A stretch of DNA of 64,000 bases from assembly GCF_013408745.1 (NCBI RefSeq), contig NZ_JACCBJ010000001.1, positions 3,658,001 to 3,722,000 of the forward strand, in the 5' to 3' direction. This stretch comes from Leifsonia soli. GTDB taxonomy: Bacteria > Actinomycetota > Actinomycetes > Actinomycetales > Microbacteriaceae. The notes below the pieces were generated by a model. That model was not told the origin of the DNA and searched no databases. It was given only the letters and a program-made list of their open reading frames with translations. The translations under genes were made by a program, and so were the position numbers. Every line of letters begins with the position of its first letter. The stretch's first letter is position 1. Positions 52,691 through 60,090 of the stretch are shown here, in pieces.

Positions 52691-53320
52691 TTAGCGCGTC
52701 AGCGTGCGGAGGTGGTCGATTGCGGTGTCGACTGCGACCCGTACGGCGCTCGAGTCGCGGCGTGCCTGACTCAGCAGCAGGCCGCCCTGCACGCTTGCGA
52801 GCATGCTGAGCGCGAGCGCATCCACGTCGACATCGTTCCGCAGCACGCCGCGGTCGCGCATGGCGACCAGGCCGCTTCGCAGAAGACGCTCCCACTCGGC
52901 GAACGACTCTACTAGCGCGCCGCGCGCGATCGGATCGGACTCGGCGAGCCCGCTGACGAGCGACCCGAGGGGGCATCCGCCGACGCAGTTCTGCGCATCG
53001 AGCGTCGCGACGATGACATCCCGCCATTCGATGAGGGCCTCGAAGCTGTCCAGCCGATCCAGCGCAGGGCGGTGGACACCGAGCACTGCTTCTGTCTGAT
53101 GGTCGATCACCGCCAAGATCAGCGCACTCTTGTTAGTGAAGTAGTGATAGAGCTGTGAGGCGCTCACCTGCGCTGCGCTCTGGATTTCCTCCAGTGTCGC
53201 GGTCTCGACGCCGTGTTCGAGGATCAGCTTCGAGGCCGCATCCACGATCCGCTGGCGGGTTGCCCACCCTTTGGCCGTGAAGCCCCGGCCAGGTCGGTTG
53301 GTCGGAGTCGCAAGCGCCAT
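52691..53320 (-). CDS. TetR-family transcriptional regulator, second copy, 209 aa
   Basis: DNA-binding domain KGWATRQRIVDAASKLILEH and helix-turn-helix EIQSAAQVSASQLYHYFTNK. The ligand domain has VGGCPLGSLVSGL, the same cysteine-containing segment as the TetR at 18987-19649 (NGCSLGSLAGEL), and the two proteins align over their length, so they are paralogues. It is divergent from an SDR gene across an operator region with a perfect palindrome. The conserved cysteine suggests sensing of electrophiles or oxidants. Confidence 0.88.
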   Translation of the reverse strand: MALATPTNRPGRGFTAKGWATRQRIVDAASKLILEHGVETATLEEIQSAAQVSASQLYHYFTNKSALILAVIDHQTEAVLGVHRPALDRLDSFEALIEWRDVIVATLDAQNCVGGCPLGSLVSGLAESDPIARGALVESFAEWERLLRSGLVAMRDRGVLRNDVDVDALALSMLASVQGGLLLSQARRDSSAVRVAVDTAIDHLRTLTR

Positions 53321-53344
53321 GATGGCGAGGCTACCAGTTTTGTA

Positions 53345-53386
53345 GTGGACACTCCATTTTCCTGACGTCAGGATTGGAGGACCCAC
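53345..53386. promoter_or_regulatory. Operator region between tetR copy 2 and the SDR gene
   Basis: A perfect 14-bp palindrome TCCTGACGTCAGGA (53360-53373) is flanked by a wider imperfect inverted repeat GTGGACACTCCA / TGGAGGACCCAC (9 of 12 positions). The GTGGAC arm recalls the TGGAC arm at the other TetR operator. Confidence 0.65.
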
Positions 53387-53404
53387 TCCAAACGAAGGAA
53401 GAAA

Positions 53405-54154
53405 ATGGCAATCGATCTCACCGGCAAGACGGCTCTGGTGACGGGATCCACAAGCGGCATCGGCCGCGCAACGGCCCTGAAGCTCGCTCAGGGCGGCACG
53501 CACGTCATCGTCAGCGGACGGGACGCAGAGCGCGGCCAGGCCACTGTCGACGCTATCCGCACCGCCGGCGGCAGGGCTGACTTCGTCGCTGCGAACCTGA
53601 GCGACGCTGAGAGTGTTCGTGAGCTTGCCCGACGGGCCCTGGAGATCTCGGGTGGTCGGGTGGACATCCTGGTCAACAACGCTGGGGTCTTCCCCTTCGG
53701 GCCGACCGTGGATGTGACAGACGGCGAATTCGAGTCAGTCAGCGCCGTGAACGTCAGAGCTCCGTTCATCCTCGTCGCCGCGCTCGCTCCCGCGATGGTC
53801 GCGGCGGGCGCCGGCGCGATCATCAACGTCACCACGATGGTCGCCAACTTCGGCATGGCAGGCATGGCCCTTTATGGCTCGAGCAAGGCGGCCCTGCAGT
53901 TGCTTACGAAGGCTTGGGCCGCCGAGTTCGGCCCCTCGGGCGTGCGGGTCAACGCAGTCAGCCCCGGCCCCACGCGCACAGAGGGCACCGTCGGCATGGG
54001 AGAAGGGCTCGACCAGTTGGCCTCGGCCACCCCGGCCGGTCGACCGGGCAACGCAGAGGACGTTGCCGACGCGATCGTGTTCCTCGCATCCGGCGACGCC
54101 CGCCACGTTCACGGAGCAGTGCTGCCTGTCGACGGTGGCCGGATCGCCGTCTGA
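53405..54154 (+). CDS. Short-chain dehydrogenase/reductase, 249 aa
   Basis: A complete classical SDR: cofactor loop TGSTSGIGRATALKLAQG, NNAGVFPFGP, active-site Y-x-x-x-K in ALYGSSKAALQLL, and VRVNAVSPGPTRTEG. The residue usually serine before the tyrosine lies in VTTMVANFG and is threonine here. AAGGAA stands before the ATG. It is the only gene divergent from the second TetR and is probably its target; the substrate is unknown. A large hairpin terminator follows. Confidence 0.9.
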   Translation: MAIDLTGKTALVTGSTSGIGRATALKLAQGGTHVIVSGRDAERGQATVDAIRTAGGRADFVAANLSDAESVRELARRALEISGGRVDILVNNAGVFPFGPTVDVTDGEFESVSAVNVRAPFILVAALAPAMVAAGAGAIINVTTMVANFGMAGMALYGSSKAALQLLTKAWAAEFGPSGVRVNAVSPGPTRTEGTVGMGEGLDQLASATPAGRPGNAEDVADAIVFLASGDARHVHGAVLPVDGGRIAV

Positions 54155-54228
54155 CGGAAGACGCCGACGCTGGGCCAGCCTGCTGCGGCGTCTCGTAAAC
54201 GCAGCTCTGGGATGCCTCGCTGAGTAGC

Positions 54229-54264
54229 GGTTGGAGGTGGCGTCACCTGACGCCACTTCCAACC
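54229..54264 (+). terminator. Terminator hairpin behind the SDR gene
   Basis: A 17-bp stem (GGTTGGAGGTGGCGTCA with its complement, one mismatch) and a 2-base loop, about 75 bases after the stop. Confidence 0.7.
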
Positions 54265-54528
54265 GGCGCTGATGCGCCTCAGCCAAGCACCCTGCCGGCC
54301 TGGCGCGTGGAACCGCATCGCGGGTGTCGTCAACTACTCCCACCCCTGGGTCTGCGACGCATCGCTCTTCCATGCACGACGCGCACGGCCTCTACGCCAG
54401 ATTGGGTTCGGCTCTCTCACTGCGCGGACATACGGATGGAGCGAATCGGAGACCTCGACGAATAGCGAACCATCCATTCCGCGAATGATCACATGAGTGA
54501 CGCGCATATTCAGGCCGCCCCGATGGTT

Positions 54529-54765
54529 TTAGGCCTCGTCGTCTTCGTCTTTTTCCGTGACGTCAGTAACGGCATACAGCTGGTAGTGCACGTTCGGCGG
54601 GTAATCGCTCATGCTGATCAGCTCGTAGTGCGCGGTCTTCTGTTCGCCGTCTACCTCGATGCGGCGAGGGTGATGCTGCAACGGCGCGTCAACAGTCTCG
54701 ACGTCGACTTCCACCTCGTCGTACACATGGTTCCCGTCGAGCAGAATCGCACGATAGCTGACCAC
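54529..54765 (-). CDS. Hypothetical small protein, 78 aa (paralogue of 31126-31347)
   Basis: GTG start with AAGGAG seven bases upstream. SYRAILLDGNHVYDEVEVDV, a central RRIEVDGEQKTAHYELISMS and an acidic tail. It matches the 73-aa protein at 31126-31347 in order of motifs (SY-x-A-x-L-x-DG, A-x-Y-x-L-x-S). It is the last of six minus-strand genes that may form one unit from 57625 down. Confidence 0.6.
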   Translation of the reverse strand: MVSYRAILLDGNHVYDEVEVDVETVDAPLQHHPRRIEVDGEQKTAHYELISMSDYPPNVHYQLYAVTDVTEKDEDDEA

Positions 54766-54854
54766 CGCTGTCTCCTTCGCGTCTTCGCGAGACCTTCACT
54801 GTTCGCGACACAGGACTCTAGTCGCCGGGCACAGCGCGCACGACGCCCGACGAC

Positions 54855-55457
54855 CTAGGCGAACGCTTCATCGTCTGCAAGCTGGCGAATTGACAGGACG
54901 TAGGTGGTGGAACGGCGGGTGAACAGCATCTCCGGGCCGCCGAGTGATTCGATGTCGAAGATTGCCGGCTTACCCACTTCTAACTGTACGATCCTGAGCA
55001 ATCGAATCCACCCGCGGTCGTGGTCCCGCAGCTTCGATGGGAATGCAACCTCAGCGCTCGGTTTCACCGTCCCTCGTACCCGCCGGAGCAGTTCAAGATC
55101 CAGGTCCAGGTGATACCGACTCGCTTCCGTGACGACTTCCCATCGTCCGCTTTTTGGTGCGGTGTCGCTTGATGCGGGTTCGGTCAGTATGGGGAAGACG
55201 GGTACGGCTGCGATCTGTTCGTTGACGTCATCGTTGTCGAGTCGGTCGGGGGCGCCCGGTGGGGGAGTGTTTTCCTGTGCGGGTGCGGGTGGCCCGTCGT
55301 TGTAGGCGTGCGGTCCGGCGTCGTCCTGTTCGAGGAGTTCCCGCACCGCTTCTGGGCTGATCGGGTCTGCTTCGTCGGCGTCGAGGCGCCGCCCGGTATC
55401 GGCGGCCGCGGCCTTCATAAACTCTTCCAAGGTCTCGTCGCCCCAGTCATCGTTCAT
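54855..55457 (-). CDS. Unknown protein with acidic N-terminus and a shared unnamed domain, 200 aa
   Basis: The first 100 residues are acidic and proline-rich. The last 95 form a beta-rich domain: SGRWEVVTEASRYHLDLDLE, LLRRVRG, then WIRLLRIVQLEVGKPAIFDI and RRSTTYVLSIRQL. The same layout (G-x-W-x-V-x-T, Y-x-x-D-L-D, R-x-x-G, ...VG-x-P..., T-x-x-x-x-I) is found in the proteins at 55474-56184 and 56254-56583. ATG 55457 follows AAGGAGAACATC. It lies 16 bases behind the gene before it. No known family. Confidence 0.65.
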   Translation of the reverse strand: MNDDWGDETLEEFMKAAAADTGRRLDADEADPISPEAVRELLEQDDAGPHAYNDGPPAPAQENTPPPGAPDRLDNDDVNEQIAAVPVFPILTEPASSDTAPKSGRWEVVTEASRYHLDLDLELLRRVRGTVKPSAEVAFPSKLRDHDRGWIRLLRIVQLEVGKPAIFDIESLGGPEMLFTRRSTTYVLSIRQLADDEAFA

Positions 55458-55473
55458 GATGTTCTCCTTCTCG

Positions 55474-56184
55474 TTACGGCCGCCATGCCCAAGCGGCTCT
55501 TCCGGCCGCCTGGATCGCTTTGTTGGTTTCGCCGTCTCGGAGGAGCTCCCACGGGGCGCGGCCACCGAAGGCGATGTCAGGTCGGGCGAGCCAGATCCAC
55601 CACGTCCACGGGTCGTCGACCGCGTCAGCGAGCTCGCCGAGCAGCTGCCCAAGGCCGGGAAGGAGTTTGTGCTGATCAGTCACCTGGAACACGGGGAACG
55701 CGGCCTCGCCGTGCGCGCCGACGACCTGAAGCACTTGGTTGTCAGCGACCATTGATCTGAGTTGCTCCGACCCGACGTCGAGGAGCTCCGATATCGTTTC
55801 CGGGCTGTACGCGTAGCCAAGCACCGCCGTAGGCAGTTGCTGCCGTCGCAGCTGCGACCGTGACCGGTCGTCCGAGACGATGGAGAGGACGCGGCCGGTG
55901 GTTTCCAGACTGTGCCTTGGGCTCCGAGATCCGAGCGATGGGTTGCTCAGCCAAAGCCGTGCGGTCTGCCCCAGCTGAATCCAGTCGACACGCTCCACAG
56001 CTAAGGACGGGTCGTCGAGAAGAGGCACCAGGTAACCATTCGAGTCACACTGCTCAACAGCGCCTGACCGGAAATCAACAGCGAACTCGTTATCTTCAGT
56101 GGTGATCAGCCACCGCCCACGGTCCCGCATCGTCAGCGACGTCCGCACCTTCACCCGGGTCAAAGCAGCACCCCGAACCGGCAC
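55474..56184 (-). CDS. Unknown shared domain fused to an MbcA-like C-terminus, 236 aa
   Basis: N-terminal domain RGRWLITTEDNEFAVDFRSG to TGRVLSIVSD is related to that of both neighbours. A middle helical part (TISELLDVGSEQLRSMVADN) looks like a small DNA-binding domain, and the C-terminus (PWTWWIWLARPDIAFGGRAP, WELLRDGETNKAIQAAG) has the MbcA/ParS toxin-binding pattern, as also seen at 9370-9732. No RES toxin is nearby. Start GTG 56184 is uncertain; GTG 56151 or ATG 56130 are alternatives. Probably a regulator within the unit. Confidence 0.6.
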   Translation of the reverse strand: MPVRGAALTRVKVRTSLTMRDRGRWLITTEDNEFAVDFRSGAVEQCDSNGYLVPLLDDPSLAVERVDWIQLGQTARLWLSNPSLGSRSPRHSLETTGRVLSIVSDDRSRSQLRRQQLPTAVLGYAYSPETISELLDVGSEQLRSMVADNQVLQVVGAHGEAAFPVFQVTDQHKLLPGLGQLLGELADAVDDPWTWWIWLARPDIAFGGRAPWELLRDGETNKAIQAAGRAAWAWRP

Positions 56185-56195
56185 GTCAACGGTTT

Positions 56196-56230
56196 TATTG
56201 GAGTAGCCGGATAATTCGGCAACTCCAATA
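56196..56230. promoter_or_regulatory. Perfect interrupted palindrome between two genes of the unknown unit
   Basis: TATTGGAGT-a-GCCG, 7-base loop, CGGC-a-ACTCCAATA: arms are perfect over 9 plus 4 bases. It lies in a 70-base gap, 12 bases before the possible GTG start. No T-run follows, so an operator or RNA switch point fits as well as a terminator. Confidence 0.55.
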
Positions 56231-56253
56231 TTTGGCGGTCGAGCCGCCGCAGC

Positions 56254-56583
56254 TCACACATCGTCGTCACCGTCCACCGCAGCCGTGATCCTCACAATGA
56301 CAGAACTCCACTGCCACAGCTCCGACGGGTTCGTAAAACCCCCAGTCGTGTTCCGCATCCACCACCGCCCCGGCCGCCCCACCCGAACTTCAATCAACGA
56401 CCGCAGAGACTGCAACGAATCCGCCGGCGCAGTCGGCCGACGCGGTTCGCCTCCGACGCGTTCTACAGTGTTCGCGTCGAGGTCAAACCGGTAGATGGAA
56501 CCGCTGGTTGTCTCCACGAGCCAGACGCCTCGGTCGTCGTCGGCGAGCTCGGTCGGTGTGTTGCCGTTGTCCGGGTTTGTCAT
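56254..56583 (-). CDS. Unknown protein with the shared domain, 109 aa
   Basis: Consists almost entirely of the domain shared with the two genes downstream: RGVWLVETTSGSIYRFDLDA, NTVERVGG, SLRSLIEVRVGRPGRWWMRN and SSVIVRITAAVDG. The ATG overlaps the stop of the preceding gene by four bases (ATGA). It seems to be the minimal form of the domain. Two tryptophans after VGRPG may form a binding face. Function unknown. Confidence 0.65.
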   Translation of the reverse strand: MTNPDNGNTPTELADDDRGVWLVETTSGSIYRFDLDANTVERVGGEPRRPTAPADSLQSLRSLIEVRVGRPGRWWMRNTTGGFTNPSELWQWSSVIVRITAAVDGDDDV

Positions 56584-56864
56584 TGGCCCATTTCCCGTGG
56601 ACCGGGGCGGCTCCGCTCGCGCGCTTCGATCTGGTCGGCTTCTTCTTGGGTGATCGAATAGTCGACCGGCTCGGTGAGTTCGGCGTGAGTCCATTCGCGG
56701 AAGTCGTCAGCGTTGAACCTGACCCATGAGTACGTGCGGCGGTACGTGTCTTCTCCAATTTTGATCCAGCTGTCGGCTTGCTGGTGCGGTTGCGCGTGGG
56801 TGAAGACGGCACCTACCGGTAGTGACCGGAGGAACGCTGGAACATCCATGTTCTCGTCGGTCAC
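56580..56864 (-). CDS. Hypothetical protein, 94 aa
   Basis: GTG 56864 overlaps the stop of the first gene by four bases (GTGA). The sequence FLRSLPVGAVFTHAQPHQQA, DSWIKIGEDTYRRTYSWVRF and FREWTHAELTEPVDYSITQE looks like a small beta domain with a helix, followed by an acidic-basic tail. No family recognised; translation coupling on both sides shows that it belongs to the unit. Confidence 0.6.
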   Translation of the reverse strand: MTDENMDVPAFLRSLPVGAVFTHAQPHQQADSWIKIGEDTYRRTYSWVRFNADDFREWTHAELTEPVDYSITQEEADQIEARERSRPGPREMGQ

Positions 56865-57625
56865 GATTGGCGCTCCCGCCACTCGGTAGTTGTCTCCCAC
56901 CCGCGTGCTTGAACTGCGAGGCAGCCGTCGCAAGCGCCCGGGGAGAAGGAGCTTTCTTCGACCGGCCGACCGCAGTATCGGCACCGTTCGCGGGTCAATG
57001 TCACCAGCGTCCTGTTCACCGCAGCGATCCGATCGGCAGCGTCCGGCGCGGATACGACGACAAGATGGTCACCTTCATCAGCGAAGACAAGGTCGGCTCC
57101 TGACCCGTCGCCAAGCCGTTTCAGCACCGACCGGACAAGCGGCGCCCACCCAGCAGGGACTGTGACGAGCGAACGGATCGGAGGAAGGGTGCGGTATGCA
57201 TCCTCTACATCGGGAGCTAACGGAAGCCTCGGTGCAAAGTCCGGTTCGTCACCGGAGGTGAGAATCACACAGCTGTCGCAGAAGACGCCATCCGGTACCC
57301 GGTGACGGCGACCCGGGCGAGCGCAAAGTTCACATGAATGCATCGCGATCTCACCGCCATACCAGGAGCCAGGATGCGGGTAAACCTCCGCCTCTGCATC
57401 AACGAGCGTCCCGGCCGCGAACGTCGTCGAGAACCCACCGCCATCCTTTGAGATAAAGATGACGCTTCCGGGGCGGTTCGCCAAATGCCCAGCGACAACC
57501 GCCAAGGCTGCCGGCGCCCACCCAATCGGAACATCGGAGTGAACCCCGGGCAGGGAACGAAGGGTCATCGCTGCGACAACAGCTTCGGGCCAGGGAATGA
57601 GACCTCGACCTGTCACCTGATCCAT
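56861..57625 (-). CDS. Zinc-ribbon protein with internal duplication, head of the unknown unit, 254 aa
   Basis: Two halves repeat each other: LRSLPGVHSDVPIGWAPAAL with VIFISKDGGGFSTTFAAG and a C-x-x-C ... C-x-x-C ribbon (HSCELCARPG, VFCDSC), then YRTLPPIRSLVTVPAGWAPL with LVFADEGDHLVVVSAP and a second ribbon (RCRYCGRPVE, GACDGC). GGAGG five bases before ATG 57625 sets the start. It could bind nucleic acid or protein partners. No family is recognised. The five following genes are close or overlapping. Confidence 0.65.
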   Translation of the reverse strand: MDQVTGRGLIPWPEAVVAAMTLRSLPGVHSDVPIGWAPAALAVVAGHLANRPGSVIFISKDGGGFSTTFAAGTLVDAEAEVYPHPGSWYGGEIAMHSCELCARPGRRHRVPDGVFCDSCVILTSGDEPDFAPRLPLAPDVEDAYRTLPPIRSLVTVPAGWAPLVRSVLKRLGDGSGADLVFADEGDHLVVVSAPDAADRIAAVNRTLVTLTRERCRYCGRPVEESSFSPGACDGCLAVQARGWETTTEWRERQS

Positions 57626-57969
57626 ATCCGCCTCCACGCACGCTTACCGCGCGTGGTTAAAAATACAGACGTTCACGTACCTTCGCTAGTGCGCGGCAAT
57701 TCAGAAATTTTGCGACCTGGCCCGTCGGGACATCGAGCAGCTTGCGCTACATCTCAGGGTCACCTACAAGCGATGCGATGTATTTGCGCCTCGACCTCCC
57801 AATGGCCGTCTTTCCGTCCTCGGATCCGCAATGCGTGGGCGGCGGCACGCGCAAACTGCGGGCAGAGTCCGCTATCGCGACGCGCGTTCAGCCGAAACGA
57901 TCGCGTTTACAAGAGCGCGCAGAGCTGTGTCGCTCATACCACTTCGTCTGCGTACCCGACCGTGACCGA
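57626..57969. other. Intergenic region with the promoter of the unknown unit
   Basis: About 340 bases. On the minus strand an AT-rich TATTTTTAACC lies some 35 bases before the start and is a possible -10. Nothing coding is recognised. Confidence 0.4.
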
Positions 57970-58383
57970 TCAGGAGGGGGTAATCGCAGCGAGGAGACGT
58001 CGACACGCTCGTTCACAGCGACGGCAGACTTCGGCTGCGATTCGGCAGTGCTCGTGGTGAGCTGCGTGGCGTTCGCACTCTTCTGCGCAAGTTATGCAGC
58101 TCACCAGGCAGGCTTCCACGACCGCACGTATAACCGCAGAGTCCCAATCGGTCCTACGGGTCAGAACATTGGCTGTTGACGCGCACACATCTGAGCAGTC
58201 CAGATCGGTTCGGATACACTTGACCAGGTTCGCAACGTCAGGCTCTGCAAGGCAAGCGTCAGCGCAGGCTGAGCACGCCTGCAAACATGCGAGGCACTCC
58301 TCGATGCAGGCAAGCAGCACCTCGTCGAAGTCGAACGCGCCGCCAGGATGAGCGTGCGCCATCTCTTTGATCGCAAGCGACAT
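57970..58383 (-). CDS. Four-helix-bundle copper-storage-like (Csp) protein, 137 aa
   Basis: A cysteine-rich helical protein with many C-x-x-C and C-x-x-x-C pairs (LLACIEECLACLQACSACAD, DLDCSDVCA, CLVSCITCAEECERHAAHHE, RIAAEVCRRCERACRR). This is the pattern of cytosolic Csp proteins that line a helix bundle with thiolates to store Cu(I). No signal peptide is visible, so it acts in the cytoplasm. AAGGAGG precedes ATG 58383. It follows msrB after four bases, linking copper and thiol oxidation stress. Confidence 0.85.
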   Translation of the reverse strand: MSLAIKEMAHAHPGGAFDFDEVLLACIEECLACLQACSACADACLAEPDVANLVKCIRTDLDCSDVCASTANVLTRRTDWDSAVIRAVVEACLVSCITCAEECERHAAHHEHCRIAAEVCRRCERACRRLLAAITPS

Positions 58384-58387
58384 CTCG

Positions 58388-58918
58388 CTACCTCCTTTTG
58401 GCTGCGCCGTCCTCGCGCGCAAACGAAGCCAGTATGTTCGCCACTGACACGCCTTGATGCGTGTGGTCGCCGCCTTCCTCGAACAGATCGCGGAACTCAC
58501 CGTAACCCTGCTCCTCGAGCTGATCGGCAGGGACGAAGCGCAACGCTGCGGAATTCATGCAATACCGCAGGCCGCCGAGTGCCTCAGGGCCATCATCGAA
58601 AAGGTGCCCCAAGTGGCTATCGGCGCCGGTTGACCGCACTTCGATACGTGTTGACCACACTGAGTTCTCGATCTCATTCCGTACTGCGTCGGGCGCGATC
58701 GGCCGGCTGAAAGTCGGCCAACCCGTTCCAGAGTCGTACTTGTCCAGGGACGAGAACAGAGGCTGGCCGGAAACAACATCGACGTAGATACCCTCGGCTT
58801 CGTTATCCCAATACTCGTTGTGGTACGGCGGCTCCGTTCCATTCCTCTGAGTCACCCTGAACTGGGCATCTGTCAGGCGATTCAACGCGTCCTCGCTCTT
58901 CCGGTAGTTATTCGGCAT
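58388..58918 (-). CDS. msrB: Peptide methionine (R)-S-oxide reductase, 176 aa
   Basis: Reduces the R form of methionine sulfoxide in proteins. Signature segments: [51 protein letters not shown] and the catalytic C120 in [15 protein letters not shown]. The two C-x-x-C zinc motifs of many MsrBs are absent (VVSGQ instead of C-P-x-C-G), so it is the zinc-free type. The last 35 residues are an extension. It is transcribed with the copper-storage-like gene. AAAGGAGATG stands at the start. Confidence 0.93.
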   Translation of the reverse strand: MPNNYRKSEDALNRLTDAQFRVTQRNGTEPPYHNEYWDNEAEGIYVDVVSGQPLFSSLDKYDSGTGWPTFSRPIAPDAVRNEIENSVWSTRIEVRSTGADSHLGHLFDDGPEALGGLRYCMNSAALRFVPADQLEEQGYGEFRDLFEEGGDHTHQGVSVANILASFAREDGAAKRR

Positions 58919-59098
58919 GTCATCTCCTTTGTGTCGGTGCTACTTGGGTGCCCCACCGATCGACCAGTTAGCTCTTGCGTCCTGAGCCGCTCTTACCCCC
59001 AAACGTGGGAGGGCAATTCATCTCGGCGGGATTCCGACCTACCGTCGCTCAATCCGAGTTGGGATGCGACGTAGCACTCCCCGTCCTAGGGTGGAAGG

Positions 59099-60001
59099 GT
59101 GCCGCCCACCAACGACTCGAGCGCGGAAGCAAGCGTTGCCCACGTCCAAGAACTACCGATGTTCGGGTTCTCAGCCGGGTCATGCTCAATGACCGGCGAC
59201 TATCGAGAAGGTAACGAGGATTCGCTCTACGTCTCCCGATGGTCCGTGTTCGTCGCCGACGGAGTTGGTGGCCTGGCAGCTGGTGAGGTCGCCTCGTCGA
59301 CCGTCACCCACCGAATTGGCGCTCTGCTCGAAAGCACCGACGGCAAGGTGATGTCAGTGGAGCGCCTACGCGAGGTACTCGCGGAGGCCAACGTCGATCT
59401 GATGCGGCGGGTACGGGAACAGCCGGCGCTGAGAGGCATGGCTACGACCTTCACTGGGGCGTTCTCCGACGGCGCGATCATCCGGGTCGCGCACGTTGGA
59501 GATTCACGCGCGTATCGCCTCCGAGATGGACTCTTGACGCAAGCTACGCGCGATGACTCGTACATCCAGGACCTAATCGATGCCGGGACTCTCACAGCCG
59601 ACGCAGCGCAGACACACCCTTTCCGCTCAGTAGTGACGAATGTCCTCAGCGGAGACAACCAAGACACGGCCGCAATCAACATTGTCGACGAAATCCCTCA
59701 CCTGGGCGACCGGTGGCTCGTGACCAGTGATGGCCTCACAGACTACGTGCCCATGCGCACCATTCACCGAATACTCGCGGCCCGCGCACACCCGCAAGCA
59801 ACAGCCGAAGTTCTGGTGCAAGCCGCGAAAGACAACCGGACCCGAGACAACGTCAGCGTCGTGGTTGCCGACGTGATCTCTTTGCTCGGACCGCCGCCTC
59901 ACAACCCCGTCTTCGGAGGATCCGCCGCAGCTGGCGTCACCGCAAGCGGGGTAGGAAAGGTAGAGCCGTCTCCGTTTCTGGGAGAGGGACCGTTTGCCTA
60001 G
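59099..60001 (+). CDS. PP2C-type serine/threonine protein phosphatase, 300 aa
   Basis: Metal-dependent phosphatase fold: GDYREGNEDSLYVS (E40-D41), FVADGVGGLAAGEVAS (D54, G55), VAHVGDSRAYRLRDG and WLVTSDGLTDYVP, ending with TRDNVSVVVAD. This is the PstP-like cytosolic core without a TM; a 45-residue Gly/Pro/Ala tail follows. It would reverse Ser/Thr kinase action, but no kinase gene is near. GTG 59099, with TAGGGT about eight bases upstream, suggests a leaderless mRNA. Confidence 0.9.
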   Translation: MPPTNDSSAEASVAHVQELPMFGFSAGSCSMTGDYREGNEDSLYVSRWSVFVADGVGGLAAGEVASSTVTHRIGALLESTDGKVMSVERLREVLAEANVDLMRRVREQPALRGMATTFTGAFSDGAIIRVAHVGDSRAYRLRDGLLTQATRDDSYIQDLIDAGTLTADAAQTHPFRSVVTNVLSGDNQDTAAINIVDEIPHLGDRWLVTSDGLTDYVPMRTIHRILAARAHPQATAEVLVQAAKDNRTRDNVSVVVADVISLLGPPPHNPVFGGSAAAGVTASGVGKVEPSPFLGEGPFA

Positions 60002-60090
60002 CTTGCGATGTTCTGCCGAGGCGGCCTGCTCAGGCGCGCGTTCGACGTCGAGCCTCGTCACGTGCCGAGCATCTTGCCTGCTCGGGGCTC

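Noticed and set aside
57742..58179. Plus-strand open frame of 145 codons opposite the copper-storage gene
   Set aside because: It is largely antisense to the well-supported Csp-like gene.
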